Assembly: GCF_029960785.1 (NCBI RefSeq) | Contig: NZ_JASBQE010000002.1 | Location: 248,001 to 312,000 of the forward strand | DNA: 64,000 nt | Source: Polyangium sp. 15x6 | GTDB lineage: Bacteria; Myxococcota_A; Polyangia; Polyangiales; Polyangiaceae | Direction of reading: 5' to 3' | Shown: positions 1 through 8,913 of the stretch, one piece after another | Layout: each line of letters starts with the position of its first letter | Numbering within the stretch: position 1 is the first letter of the stretch | Program-made: the position numbers and the translations under genes | The notes under the pieces: model-generated | Databases searched by the model: none | The model's input: the letters and a program-made list of their open reading frames with translations, nothing else | What the model was told of the DNA's origin: nothing

Positions 1-608
1 AGGACGGCCTCCGAGCGATACAGCGACTCGGTAGAGAGCAGCTTGCGCGCCTGCTTGACGATGTCGATCGGGAACGCTTCGAGCGCTCGAAGGAGCGTCT
101 CGTGATCGTGGCGCTTCTCCGCCATGATCTGCGCGTTCGTCTTGATCAAGGTGGGCTTGTGGAGGAGGTCCTTCGAAGGCGTGATCGCGATGTGCTCCCA
201 CGCGCCCGTCCGAGGCGTGCCCCACACTTTCTCGCCCGACAGGAAAACGCCGTCGATGGGCGCCTCGGCCACGGCCTTCGCGAGCGCACGGATCGCGCTC
301 GTGTAGGGCTCGGGCGTGGTCTCCGGGTCCCAGAGCGCAGGCCGCGCCTTGCCAGCAGAATCGACGACCACGAGGCCGCCGTACCGCTCGACGAAGCGCC
401 GGCAAGCAGAACATGTGTTGACCTGTCGTAGCTCGGTCGGGACCGCGTCGAGGAAGACCTGGTAAAGCGAAGGCGTACGCGTCGTGAACAAGCTCGGTTT
501 GTCTTTGGTGAGTTTTCCGAAGCGCGCGCGGATCGAGGCGAGCAGCTCGTCGTAGTGGTCCTCGATCGGAAGGGCCTGAGCCGTCGGGGGCGAAGGAAGA
601 TCGGGCAT
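1..608 (-). CDS. Unknown protein, C-terminus cut by window edge
   Basis: The reading frame starts at an ATG at 608 (MPDLPSPPTAQALPIEDHYD...) and stays open to the left edge, so about 202 residues are visible and the C-terminus is missing. There is no signal peptide or membrane segment. A CxxC pair sits in TCSACRRF near residue 63, followed by a hydrophobic strand (GGLVVVDS) and later WGTPRTGAWEHIAIT, so a small metal-binding or cytoplasmic globular protein is possible. I do not recognise the family. It is divergent from the lipoprotein gene at 726, and on its own strand TTGCAA, a 17-bp gap and TGTCAT lie just upstream of the start and could be its promoter. Confidence 0.7.
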   Translation of the reverse strand, partial: MPDLPSPPTAQALPIEDHYDELLASIRARFGKLTKDKPSLFTTRTPSLYQVFLDAVPTELRQVNTCSACRRFVERYGGLVVVDSAGKARPALWDPETTPEPYTSAIRALAKAVAEAPIDGVFLSGEKVWGTPRTGAWEHIAITPSKDLLHKPTLIKTNAQIMAEKRHDHETLLRALEAFPIDIVKQARKLLSTESLYRSEAV

Positions 609-688
609 GGTCGCGTTCCTGATGACACCGCGGCGCTCCGCCGATTGCAAGAGGAGAGCACCCAGGCCGCTCGAAAGCGGCCGGCCGG

Positions 689-717
689 TTGACGCTGCCC
701 CGAAGGCCGCCTACCGT
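689..717 (+). promoter_or_regulatory. Putative sigma70-type promoter, near-leaderless
   Basis: TTGACG at 689-694 and TACCGT at 712-717 are separated by 17 bp. The ATG of the next gene is only 8 nt after the -10, so transcription would begin at about the start codon. No Shine-Dalgarno sequence is seen, which fits a leaderless message. Confidence 0.45.
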
Positions 718-725
718 CGCGGTTC

Positions 726-1325
726 ATGCGGTGGCCGCTCCTTTTTGCGCTCTTCCTCGTCGGCTGCGGGCCCTCCCCCGCCGTCTCCGGGGCCGAATCG
801 TACGCAGGGTCGATGCCCGCCTCGGGGCGCGTGATGCTGCACGGCGTGACCGTGGCCCCCTGCAAACTCGGCGGCGAAGTCTGGGACGGCGTGGGGCAAA
901 TCGAGCCGAGCCAGATCGACCTCCTCGGCAATCTCCTGCGCGGGCGCGTGCCCTACGTGGAAATCGCCAAGGCCCTCGCCGCCCCCGCGAACGAGGCACT
1001 CGACAAACCCGACGTGAAAGGGCGCGCAAAGATCGTCGGGCCCCTGGAAAGCGCACCCGTGCGGCTCAACGGTCAAGCCGATACCTTCACCCCACAATTC
1101 CAGGGGCCGCCGACGTTCGAGAACGTGGCCTTCGACGGGAGCACACGGCTCGCCATCGAGCTGCTCGACGACGACATGGTCGACGACGACCCCATTGGCT
1201 CGTTCCAGCTCGGCCCCGACGAAATGCTAGAGGCATTCCGCGCCGGAAACGTGCACCAAATCCGCGTCGATTCGCAAACGAACGGGCAAGTGCTCTTCGC
1301 CGCGATTTCCGTTCTGGCTGACTGA
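726..1325 (+). CDS. Lipoprotein with C2-like calcium-binding region
   Basis: This 199-residue protein has a lipoprotein signal peptide ending in the lipobox LVGC (Cys14), so it should be anchored in the envelope. The C-terminal half contains LAIELLDDDMVDDDPIG, an Asp-rich turn followed by a beta strand. That resembles the calcium-binding loops of C2 domains (D-x-D-x-x-x-D-D-P-I-G type). The middle (residues 60-100) looks helical. The gene stands alone between a divergent unknown gene and a convergent kinase gene, with repeat element A filling the 3' gap. Exact function is unknown; the C2 assignment is from the motif only. Confidence 0.75.
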   Translation: MRWPLLFALFLVGCGPSPAVSGAESYAGSMPASGRVMLHGVTVAPCKLGGEVWDGVGQIEPSQIDLLGNLLRGRVPYVEIAKALAAPANEALDKPDVKGRAKIVGPLESAPVRLNGQADTFTPQFQGPPTFENVAFDGSTRLAIELLDDDMVDDDPIGSFQLGPDEMLEAFRAGNVHQIRVDSQTNGQVLFAAISVLAD

Positions 1326-1327
1326 AC

Positions 1328-1656
1328 GCGGGGCTTTGCCCCGCACCCCAGCAGGGGGCTGTCCGCCCCCTGCACCCCGGACCAGGCACGGCCTGGACCG
1401 AGGGCCGAGAAACCGCGCGATGCGCGGTTTCTCGGACGGGACAGGGGCAAGACCACGAGCGGCGTTGCCAAACATCAGCCTCGGGCAGACACGTCGGCGC
1501 TGCGGTTTTGCCTGGCAACGTCGTCGCCGGTCTTGCCTCGGCCTGTTCGATGAACTGCGCATCGCGCAGTTCATCGACCCCGGGTCCAGCGCTTGCGCTG
1601 GTCCGGGTCCAGGGGCGGACAGCCCCTGGTCGGGGTCCGGGGTGAAACCCCGGCGC
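1328..1656. repeat. Dispersed bipartite palindromic element, copy A (full)
   Basis: It fills the gap between two convergent genes. The left half carries a CCAGGC/GCCTGG hairpin and a 14-bp stem (arms 1405-1418 and 1422-1435, loop GAT). The right half repeats the same modules in reverse, with stem GATGAACTGCGC and its complement around loop ATC. In this copy the left stem reads GAGAAACCGCGC instead of GAAGAACTGCGC, and the other arm has changed to match, so pairing is kept. Confidence 0.85.
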
Positions 1657-1668
1657 GACGCCGTGGAA

Positions 1669-4600
1669 TCAAAGCGCCGCCGCGAACTCGCGGCCGAACT
1701 CCAGGGGGGATGGGCGTTCGGCTGGATCCCGCGTGGTGGCGGCCCGCAGGAGCTTGGCGATGGACGCGGGGAAGACGCGGAGGCGCTCGGCATCGTCGAA
1801 GGGATCGAGCCTCATGTGCGCGAGGATGCGGTCGCGGCCTGTCAGCTCGTCGAAAAAGGAGCGGCCCGTGGTCACGTTGTAAATCGTCCCGGCGAGCGCG
1901 TAGACGTCCGAGCGCGGGTCGAGCTCCACGGGATCCAGCACCTGCTCCGGCGCGATGTAGCCGGGTGTGCCTGCCACGAAGCGGCCTCCGACCTCGGGCG
2001 GGACGCGGATGGCCCGCACCATGCCGAAATCGATCACCACCGTCGAGAGCGGGGGCACGCGCCCGGGATCGCGGTGTTTCTCCGGGTCGAACCGCTCCCC
2101 GCCGGCGAGCGGCAGACGCAGCCACAGGTTTGCCGGCTTGATGTCGCGATGCACGAGACCCGCGCCGTGCAGCGCTGCGAGCCCCGCGCACGCGTCGAGG
2201 ACCACCTGCCGGAGCTCGAAGAGCGTCATCGGACGCGCCGACGCGTATTGCTTGAGATCCGCGCCGATGAGGTATTCGAGCACGAGGAACGGCGCGCCCT
2301 CCGAGACGCCGCGATCGATGATGTTCGCCACGTTCGGGTGATAGAGACCGGCGAGCGCATTGGCCTCCTCGACGAACGACGCGAGGATGCCGGCGCGCTC
2401 GGTCTCGTTGGCGCTGACGAGCGCGTCCGCCTTGGGGATCTTGAGCACGAAGAGGCGATCGGCTCCGGGCTTGCGCACGAGCCAAACCGAACCGATCCCG
2501 CCTTCGCCGAGCGGCTTGACCAGCTCGTAACCCTCGATGAGCTTGGGCTCCTTTTTCTTCGAGGTCGGCGGCGGCGGCGGCGTCCTGCGGATCGCACCGC
2601 GCACCGCGCCTTCGAGGAGCGCGGACGCGACGGGGCCGAGCGAGGCGAACCACACGTCGAGCATGCCGAGCTCCCGCGCGCGGATGGCGCGGGCGACGAG
2701 CGCGGCCACGCGGGGCGCGTTCTGCGTCGTGCGCGGCGGGAGCGAGTCCTCGTCGTCCTCGTTTGCCGCGTGCAGCGCCTTCACGGGATCCGCGAGCGCC
2801 GCCTGCAATCGATCCCCCGCGAGGACCAGCTTGATGCAGCGGATCTCGAGATCGGGCTTCGGACCCGCGGCCTCGTTGAAGTCTTCGAGCGCCATCGCCA
2901 GCTTCGTGAGCGCGCAGGAGAGCTCCGTGTCCTCGGCGTGCAGCGCGACGAGCGCCTCCTCGGCCTGGAACGCCCAGCCCGCGTCGCTCTCGGCCGACGA
3001 GACGGCCGTGCGCAGCGCCTCGGCCTGCTCGCAGCAGCGCGCGAGCGCGCTCGGCGCCATCATCGGCAGCGAGGTCGCGAGCTGACGCAGCATCGCGGGC
3101 CGATCGATGACGAGCGCCCACCACGCGGCGAACGGACCGAGCCAGCGGACGTCGTCGACCTCGCCGAGCGCCGTGCCCCGCGTCGTGTCCACGAGCCGCC
3201 AGAGCAGCGCCGAGAGCGCGTTCTTCAGAGCGGGCGGGAACTCCCGCGAGCCGCTGCCGAGCCCCTCCAGCTTGCGCAGCCAGAGACACGTGTCGTGCGC
3301 GGTCGGACCGCGGCCCGGGCCGAGCTCGTCGTCCTCGCCGCAAGCGTCGAGCGCGTATCCGCCGAGACGAACCGCCACGACCTCGAGCGCGAGATCCTCG
3401 TGCACGTCCGTCTTCTCGCCGCGCCGACGCTCCGCGACGAGATCGAGGATCTCCGCGGGCGAACGGGCCAGGGTCTTCCACGTCTCCTCGAGCTCGGGCT
3501 CGTCCACGGGGACGCCCGTGGGCCGCGTGGCGAGCAGCGGCCGCCAGAGGCGCACCGCGAACGCCCGCGCCGAGGATTCGAGCGCGTTCAGCGCGGCCGC
3601 GCGCTGCCGGAGCCGACCCCACCCGAGCGCGATGCGGCGCGCTTCATGGAACGTCGCCGCGAGCGAGGAGGCGAACCGCGCCGCGCGCGCGTCCGCTTCC
3701 TCGTCGTCGTACTGCGCGGCGAGGCGCATCAGGTTCTCCAAACCGAGCTCGAGGTCGAGCGGATCCCGCTCGGCTCGGTCGATGACGTCCGTCACCGCGA
3801 TGACCTCGATCCACCGGCGCGTCTCGTCGATCGACGCCGCGCGCACGTACCGCGCCTTCTCTCGGAGCGCGCGGAGCGTGGTCTCGATCTCGGGCTCCTC
3901 CACGCCACGACGGAAGAGCGTCGCGAGCCCACGCGCGAGCGCGCGCGCGGCGATCGCGCCCCCGTCGCCTTCGAGCACCCGCCTCGCGAGGCGATCCCAG
4001 AGCGTCTTGCGCTCGAAGAACAGGTACGGCGTCGCCGCGGCGACCGCGGCGAGCACCCACGCCTCTTCCTCGCGCGAGTCGAGGATGGCCACGAGCTGGC
4101 TCGCGAGAAACGCGAGCCGCTCGGCCGGCAGCGAGGCGAACGCGGTCGTCGCGCGTTGCCGGAGGACCACCGATTCACCGAAGACCCAGTCGAGCAGCGT
4201 GCCCTGGAGCTCCTCCATCACGCCCGTGAGGCGCCCGAGCGCGCGCGCCGCGTGCACCCAGACGAGCGGCTCCGGGTGCAGGAGCAAGGGCTGCAGCACC
4301 TGGAGCGTGCGGCCGATGAGCTCGGGATCGGCCGTCCGGGGCATGCCACGCACGCTGATTTCGAGGCATCGCGCGGCGAGGACGCGTCCACGGAGCGCGC
4401 CGTGTGCGGGCCCGCGGATCATGAGCTCGAACGTCTCGGGTGATCCCCAGAGCCAGGGCCCGAGCTCGGGGACCTCCAGCGCGCTCGCGCCGGCCTCCCA
4501 GATCAGGATCTCCAGCCGCGCGCGCACCTCGGTGTTCTCCGCCGACGCGAGCGCTTCCCCATCGCCGAGCAGCGGTGCACACGAGAGCGCGTCGAGCAGC

Positions 4601-4980
4601 GGCCCTTCGACGACCCGCGCGCGTGCGGCCTCGACGATCCGATCGCGGCCGATCGTCTCGGCGAGCGCCACGAGGATCGGGGCCATGCGCACGTCGCGCC
4701 GGAACGCGCTCGCCGCGCAGAACGAGAGCAGCACCTCGCCGGCCGGCTCGCCGTAGAGCGCGGCGAGCGCGGCGATCTCCTCGGCCGAACGCGCGAGCTC
4801 CGGGAGCTCGCGCCGGAGGAGCTGCGCGGCGGCGCGCGCGTCCTGGGGCAACGCGCGTCGATCGGCCTCGCTCTCGCCGCCCGCGCGGAAGTGCGCGCGC
4901 ACCGCCTCTTCGAGATCGGGGTTCGTCGCGTGGAGGCGCGTCAGGGTCGAGAGCGCGATCTGGATGTCTTCGGAGAGCAT
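1669..4980 (-). CDS. Large Ser/Thr protein kinase, C-terminal kinase domain
   Basis: From the ATG at 4980 the protein has 1103 residues. Residues 1 to about 800 are leucine/alanine-rich helical repeats resembling HEAT/armadillo scaffolds. The Hanks-type kinase domain is at the C-terminus (about 815-1095): glycine loop GEGGIGSV from residue 825, the VLKIPK lysine, HRDIKPAN with catalytic Asp946, DFG starting at Asp984 and IAPEQ. All catalytic residues are present, so it should be active. Myxobacterial kinases more often have the kinase domain first. There is no clear transmembrane segment, so it is probably cytoplasmic. The frame is open upstream of 4980, but that stretch overlaps the divergent KaiC-like gene. 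Confidence 0.9.
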   Translation of the reverse strand: MLSEDIQIALSTLTRLHATNPDLEEAVRAHFRAGGESEADRRALPQDARAAAQLLRRELPELARSAEEIAALAALYGEPAGEVLLSFCAASAFRRDVRMAPILVALAETIGRDRIVEAARARVVEGPLLDALSCAPLLGDGEALASAENTEVRARLEILIWEAGASALEVPELGPWLWGSPETFELMIRGPAHGALRGRVLAARCLEISVRGMPRTADPELIGRTLQVLQPLLLHPEPLVWVHAARALGRLTGVMEELQGTLLDWVFGESVVLRQRATTAFASLPAERLAFLASQLVAILDSREEEAWVLAAVAAATPYLFFERKTLWDRLARRVLEGDGGAIAARALARGLATLFRRGVEEPEIETTLRALREKARYVRAASIDETRRWIEVIAVTDVIDRAERDPLDLELGLENLMRLAAQYDDEEADARAARFASSLAATFHEARRIALGWGRLRQRAAALNALESSARAFAVRLWRPLLATRPTGVPVDEPELEETWKTLARSPAEILDLVAERRRGEKTDVHEDLALEVVAVRLGGYALDACGEDDELGPGRGPTAHDTCLWLRKLEGLGSGSREFPPALKNALSALLWRLVDTTRGTALGEVDDVRWLGPFAAWWALVIDRPAMLRQLATSLPMMAPSALARCCEQAEALRTAVSSAESDAGWAFQAEEALVALHAEDTELSCALTKLAMALEDFNEAAGPKPDLEIRCIKLVLAGDRLQAALADPVKALHAANEDDEDSLPPRTTQNAPRVAALVARAIRARELGMLDVWFASLGPVASALLEGAVRGAIRRTPPPPPTSKKKEPKLIEGYELVKPLGEGGIGSVWLVRKPGADRLFVLKIPKADALVSANETERAGILASFVEEANALAGLYHPNVANIIDRGVSEGAPFLVLEYLIGADLKQYASARPMTLFELRQVVLDACAGLAALHGAGLVHRDIKPANLWLRLPLAGGERFDPEKHRDPGRVPPLSTVVIDFGMVRAIRVPPEVGGRFVAGTPGYIAPEQVLDPVELDPRSDVYALAGTIYNVTTGRSFFDELTGRDRILAHMRLDPFDDAERLRVFPASIAKLLRAATTRDPAERPSPLEFGREFAAAL

Positions 4981-4991
4981 CAGCGGCCGGG

Positions 4992-5018
4992 AGAATACTT
5001 CCACGGCGTTCCGTTCAA
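4992..5018 (-). promoter_or_regulatory. Weak putative promoter of the kinase gene
   Basis: On the minus strand TTGAAC (5018-5013) and TATTCT (4997-4992) are 15 bp apart and end 11 nt before the kinase ATG. The spacing is short, so this is tentative. A direct repeat of about 12 bp (AATAC...CCACGGC) also lies in this divergent gap. Confidence 0.25.
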
Positions 5019-5049
5019 AATACCCACGGCTTGGCAGGGTCGAACTTTG

Positions 5050-6579
5050 ATGGCAAAACGTTGCCCTCCGATGATCGAGCCGAAAAGAAGCATCTACTCC
5101 ACCCGGCTCCGCACGGGGGTCGCTGGCCTCGATACGGTCCTCCTCGGCGGGCTCTTCCAGGGACACATCTATCTCGTCATGGGACGGCCGGGCGCGGGCA
5201 AGACGATCCTGGGCAACCAGATCTGCTTCCACCACGCGTCGCAAGGCGGCCGGACGCTCTACGTCACGCTCCTGTCCGAGGCGCACGAGGCGCTGCTCGC
5301 GCAGATGCACGGGATGCAGTTCTTCGATCCGACGCTCATCGGCACGGGGATCGTGTACCTCAACGGCTACGCGGCGCTGCGCGACGGGGGCCTCGAGGCC
5401 CTGCTCAAGATGCTGCGCGACGGGATCCGCTCGCAGGGCGCCACGCTGCTCGTCATCGACGGCATGGTCATGGCCGAGCTCGCCGCGATCCCGAACGTCA
5501 CCGCCTACAAGCGATTCATCCAGGATCTACAGACCTGGATCGGCCTCATGGGCGTCACGGTCGTGCTCCTGACGAGCTCGGATCCCAACAACGGGGTCCG
5601 CGCCGAGCACACGATGGTCGACGGAATCGTGGAGCTGCGCTGCCGGACGGCCGGGGCCCGAGCGCTGCGGGAGCTCAACGTGGCAAAGCTCCGCGGATCG
5701 AGCTTCCTCGAGGGTTGTCACACCTATCTCATCTCCAGCGAGGGCCTCGTCGTGTATCCGCGGTTCGAGGCGCTCTTCGGTTCACGCCGCACCGGAGCCC
5801 AGTCCGAGCAGCGCATCACGATTGGCATCGAGGCGCTCGACGAGCTGCTCGGCGGCGGCGTGTTCGAGGGCTCGACAACGCTGCTCCTCGGCCCCACCGG
5901 ATCGGGAAAGACCGTGCTCGGCATGCATTTCCTCCACGCCGGTGTACGCGCGGGCGAACCTGCGCTCTGCTTCGGTTTTTTCGAAAACCCGGCCGCAATC
6001 CGCGCAAAAATGGCGCGCTTCGGGATGACCACGGAGGACACCACGGGCCCCGGTCTGCTCGTCGAATGGCAGCCGTCGGCGGAGCTCCTGCTGGACGCGG
6101 TCGGGCACCGGCTCCTCGAGCTCGTGCGGACGCACGGCGTGCGCCGCCTCTTCGTCGACGGCCTCGCGGGGCTCAGGCGCGCGACCACGAATCCGGATCG
6201 CGTGCCCTCGTTTTTCTCGGTCCTCGTGGAAGAGCTCGCCGCGCTCGGCGTCACCACGATCCTCACGGACGAGACGCACGACATCTTCAGCGGCGACGTC
6301 TCCATCCCCGCCCAGGCCGCCTCGGCGTTTTGCCACAACATCCTGACGCTGCGCCAGGTGCAGGTCGAGGCGCAGATCCTGAGGCTGCTCGCCCTCACGA
6401 AGACGCGCGACAGCGCGCACGCGCGCGGGCTCTACGAATTCGAGGTTTCGCCGACCGGTATCGTGATCGGTCCGTCGTTCGAGCTCACGCAGGGCGCCGC
6501 GAAGGGCATCCCGGCGCGCGGAACGGAGCTGCCCCAGGTCCCACGGCCACGAGCACGAAAGGAAACCAAGCGCAAGTGA
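5050..6579 (+). CDS. Two-domain KaiC-like (RecA/RAD55 fold) ATPase
   Basis: The 509-residue protein has two tandem KaiC domains. The first P-loop is GRPGAGKT at 45-52 with Walker B LLVIDGM near 137, and the second is GPTGSGKT at 281-288 with RRLFVDG. The family includes cyanobacterial KaiC and many signalling ATPases in other bacteria. No kaiA or kaiB lies nearby, so I do not call it a clock. The next gene, 22 bp downstream, encodes a single receiver domain, and a histidine kinase is convergent beyond it, which suggests a signalling module. The start is taken at ATG 5050; ATG 5071 is an alternative, and neither has a strong ribosome site. Confidence 0.88.
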   Translation: MAKRCPPMIEPKRSIYSTRLRTGVAGLDTVLLGGLFQGHIYLVMGRPGAGKTILGNQICFHHASQGGRTLYVTLLSEAHEALLAQMHGMQFFDPTLIGTGIVYLNGYAALRDGGLEALLKMLRDGIRSQGATLLVIDGMVMAELAAIPNVTAYKRFIQDLQTWIGLMGVTVVLLTSSDPNNGVRAEHTMVDGIVELRCRTAGARALRELNVAKLRGSSFLEGCHTYLISSEGLVVYPRFEALFGSRRTGAQSEQRITIGIEALDELLGGGVFEGSTTLLLGPTGSGKTVLGMHFLHAGVRAGEPALCFGFFENPAAIRAKMARFGMTTEDTTGPGLLVEWQPSAELLLDAVGHRLLELVRTHGVRRLFVDGLAGLRRATTNPDRVPSFFSVLVEELAALGVTTILTDETHDIFSGDVSIPAQAASAFCHNILTLRQVQVEAQILRLLALTKTRDSAHARGLYEFEVSPTGIVIGPSFELTQGAAKGIPARGTELPQVPRPRARKETKRK

Positions 6580-6601
6580 CGCCGGGCGGAGCCGCTGGCC
6601 G

Positions 6602-6958
6602 ATGAAAACCATCCTCCTCGTCGACGACGAGCTCGCGATCGTCGATACGATCGCGGAGGTCCTCGTCTGGGAGGGCTATCGTGTCGTCACGGCCGCCAAC
6701 GGCAAAGAAGGGCTCGCGCTCGTCGCGAGCGAGCGCCCCGATCTCGTACTCGTCGATTTCATGATGCCGGTGATGGACGGCGTGCAGATGCTCCGCGCCC
6801 TGCGCGCCGATCCGACGTATGTGGCGCTGCCCGTCGTCCTGATCACGGCCGCGCCGAGGGCATTGCCGCCGGACGTCCGGGCGAGCACGCCCGTCCTGGC
6901 CAAGCCCTTCGACGTTCAATCGCTCCTGCGTATCATTCAAAGCCAGATCGACCCGTAG
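6602..6958 (+). CDS. Single-domain response regulator receiver protein
   Basis: This 118-residue CheY-like protein has the acidic pair in LLVDDE, phospho-acceptor Asp52 in VLVDFMMP, a hydroxyl residue in VLITAA, and Lys101 in LAKPFD. No output domain follows, so it probably works by protein contact. It lies 22 bp after the KaiC-like gene, with GGGCGGAG upstream of the ATG, and probably shares its transcript. Its last 26 bp overlap, tail to tail, the 3' end of the histidine kinase gene on the other strand, which may be its partner (inference). Confidence 0.93.
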   Translation: MKTILLVDDELAIVDTIAEVLVWEGYRVVTAANGKEGLALVASERPDLVLVDFMMPVMDGVQMLRALRADPTYVALPVVLITAAPRALPPDVRASTPVLAKPFDVQSLLRIIQSQIDP

Positions 6959-7841
6959 CGGGCTCACGCGGCAAGGAAAGCACGAATGTGGCGCCCTCGG
7001 CGGGCCGGCTCGTGACCGTCACCGTGCCGTTCATGGCCGTGGCGACCTGCTTGACGATCCAGAGGCCCAGGCCGAACCCGGCGAGGTGCGTCGTCGTGTG
7101 GACGCGCTCGAACCGGTGGAAGATCCGCGCCTGATCCTCGATCGAGATCCCCACGCCGTGATCCTTCACGGTGATCCGCGCCGAGGTCTCGAGCCCCTCC
7201 ACTTCCACGTGCACGGGCTGGCCCGCGCCGTATTTCATGGCATTCGACAGGAGGTTGTGGATCACGAGCTCGAGGAGGGGTCGATCCCACGTTCCGAGGA
7301 CCTTGCCATGGCTCGAAAAGGTGCACGGGCAGCGGGCCCAGGCGAGCTCGTCGCGCGCGGCGGCGACGACGTCGGCGACGAGCGAGGAGAGATCGAGCGG
7401 CTCGGGCCGGACCTCGATGCGGCCGGCCTGGAGGCGCGAGGCGTCGAGGAGCGTGCGCACGAGCTTCGTCATGCGATTCGAGCTGCCTTTGGCCTTCTCC
7501 AGGTGGCTCAGCACCCACGCCTGCGGGACCTCGTCGGCGGCGCCGCGGATCCGCGCGTGGAGGAGCTCCAGGCAGATGTGCAGGGCCTGCAGCGGGGTGC
7601 GGAGCTCGTGCGAGACGGTATTCAGCACGCTCTCGACGCGCTGCTCGGCCTGGAGCGCGTCCGCCCGCGCGGCTTCGAGCTCGCGCGCGAGGCGGGCGCG
7701 CTCCTCTTCGAGGATCCTCCGCTCGGCGCGCAGGCGCGTGACTTCATCGGACAGGGGCCCCTCGGAGGAGGACCCTTCCCGGGGTGTGTCGTCCGAAACG
7801 AGAGGCGACGACGGGAGCGCGGAGCGTGGAGACGGAACCAT
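6933..7841 (-). CDS. Soluble sensor histidine kinase
   Basis: The protein has 302 residues from ATG 7841; a GTG at 7856 would add five. After a short N-terminus there is a coiled coil (about 28-68, rich in Arg/Glu/Ala), then the dimerisation/phospho-acceptor helix with His78 in SHELRTPL, the N box NLLSNAMKYG, the G1 box DHGVGIS and the G2 box GFGLGLWI. There is no membrane segment or recognised sensor domain, so its input must come from the coiled coil or a partner protein. The receiver protein and KaiC-like ATPase encoded convergently are the obvious candidates. Confidence 0.92.
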   Translation of the reverse strand: MVPSPRSALPSSPLVSDDTPREGSSSEGPLSDEVTRLRAERRILEEERARLARELEAARADALQAEQRVESVLNTVSHELRTPLQALHICLELLHARIRGAADEVPQAWVLSHLEKAKGSSNRMTKLVRTLLDASRLQAGRIEVRPEPLDLSSLVADVVAAARDELAWARCPCTFSSHGKVLGTWDRPLLELVIHNLLSNAMKYGAGQPVHVEVEGLETSARITVKDHGVGISIEDQARIFHRFERVHTTTHLAGFGLGLWIVKQVATAMNGTVTVTSRPAEGATFVLSLPREPATGRSGFE

Positions 7842-7911
7842 GCGTGGGTGAACCACCGATATCCCGGAGCCCTGGACGCATCAAACACGGCCTGGGTCGG
7901 TGGCTGGATGA

Positions 7912-7928
7912 ATTTCACGTACGGAAAT
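7912..7928. promoter_or_regulatory. Near-palindrome upstream of the histidine kinase
   Basis: ATTTC and GAAAT arms flank ACGTACG, 71 bp upstream of the kinase start in a 177-bp gap between two tandem minus-strand genes. The size suits a dimeric operator. No regulator is identified. Confidence 0.3.
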
Positions 7929-8018
7929 ACATGCACCCGGGTGTGCACACGCAAACCGGCTCACGTTCTTGAGCCTACCCAAGAAAAAATACCATCCGAC
8001 CTGGTGAGCGTGTCCACT

Positions 8019-8513
8019 TCACGGCCGTATGCGGCAGAGCTCGATGAATTCGGCCTTGTGCTCGGGCTCCGTCGTGGACCAGGTCATTCGCACGCGGGGC
8101 CGCCCGAAACCTTCCCACCATGCGTGGTGCTCGCAATCGATCCCGCGCTCGCCGTGAAAATGCTCGTTCAGCGGGCCTTCGCCCGGGAGCACGAGGGCCA
8201 TCTGCTGCCCGTCGTCCGATCGGACGTACACGGGGCCGCTGCATTCGTTGCAGCACACCTCCGGGATGCAGAGGAGCCTCGTGCACCCCCTGCTCTGATG
8301 GAGGACCCCTTCGATGCGCTGGGCGCCCTCCGGTACATCCTTCGGCTCGCACCAGGGCAGCGCCTCGCGAAACGCCACGCCCTCGCGCCGCGCCGCCTCG
8401 ATCCGCGGCTCCGCCCGCGCCCGCGCTTCCTCTTCGGAGGTCGTGCTCGCGCACCCCACGAGCCCCAGCGCCCCCACGCAGAGGACGATCCCGTACGCCG
8501 TGTTCCGGATCAT
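8019..8513 (-). CDS. Small cysteine-containing lipoprotein
   Basis: The 164-residue protein has a lipoprotein signal peptide with lipobox LVGC at Cys21. The mature part is charged at first, then has a cysteine cluster (CTRLLCIPEVCCNECSG) that could form disulphides in the periplasm or bind metal. The C-terminal part has FHGERGIDCEHHAWWEGFG and predicted beta strands. I do not recognise a family. A -10-like TATCCT ends 8 nt before the ATG with no clear -35. The gene lies upstream of the histidine kinase on the same strand but 177 bp away, so they are probably separate units. Confidence 0.75.
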   Translation of the reverse strand: MIRNTAYGIVLCVGALGLVGCASTTSEEEARARAEPRIEAARREGVAFREALPWCEPKDVPEGAQRIEGVLHQSRGCTRLLCIPEVCCNECSGPVYVRSDDGQQMALVLPGEGPLNEHFHGERGIDCEHHAWWEGFGRPRVRMTWSTTEPEHKAEFIELCRIRP

Positions 8514-8592
8514 GCGTAGCCAGGATAACGCGGCTACGTCCGTTTTCCTAGTCCGTCACCTCGGTCGATGCCACCCCCAAGGCGCCTGAGGA

Positions 8593-8913
8593 GGCGCTTC
8601 GCCGGGGCTCTGCCCCGGGCCCCGCGGGGGCTGTTCGCCCCTCGACCCGAACCAGGGCAAGCCCTGGACTCGGGGTGGAAGAACTGCGCTCCGCGCAGTT
8701 CTTCCAACGGGCCCGTTGGACCGCGCTGCCAGTTGAAAGGGCAGCGCGGCTGTCTTGATGGACAGGGTCGTCGCTGGTCTTGCCTCGGCCTGTTCGAAGA
8801 ACTGCGCATCGCGCAGTTCTTCGACCAAAGGTCCAGCGCTTGCGCTGGTCCGGGTCCAGGGGCGGATAGCCCCGGTGGGGCCTGGGGCAACGCCCCAGCG
8901 CAGCGGCTTCGAC
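8593..8913. repeat. Dispersed bipartite palindromic element, copy B (full)
   Basis: It occupies most of the 500-bp gap between divergent genes. The left stem is 8677-8689 with 8693-8705 (loop TCC), and the right stem is 8795-8807 with 8811-8823 (loop ATC). The centre has its own hairpin, CGCGCTGCC pairing with GGCAGCGCG. The right stem reads GAAGAA/TTCTTC where other copies have GATGAA/TTCATC, a compensated change. Confidence 0.88.

Noticed and set aside
1336-4443. Very long open frame antisense to the kinase gene
   Set aside because: Its product is Arg/Glu-rich with no domain, while the opposite strand encodes an intact kinase. Long antisense frames are expected at this GC content.
5050-6579. 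Circadian clock kaiC
   Set aside because: No kaiA or kaiB is present, and KaiC-like ATPases are widespread in other roles.
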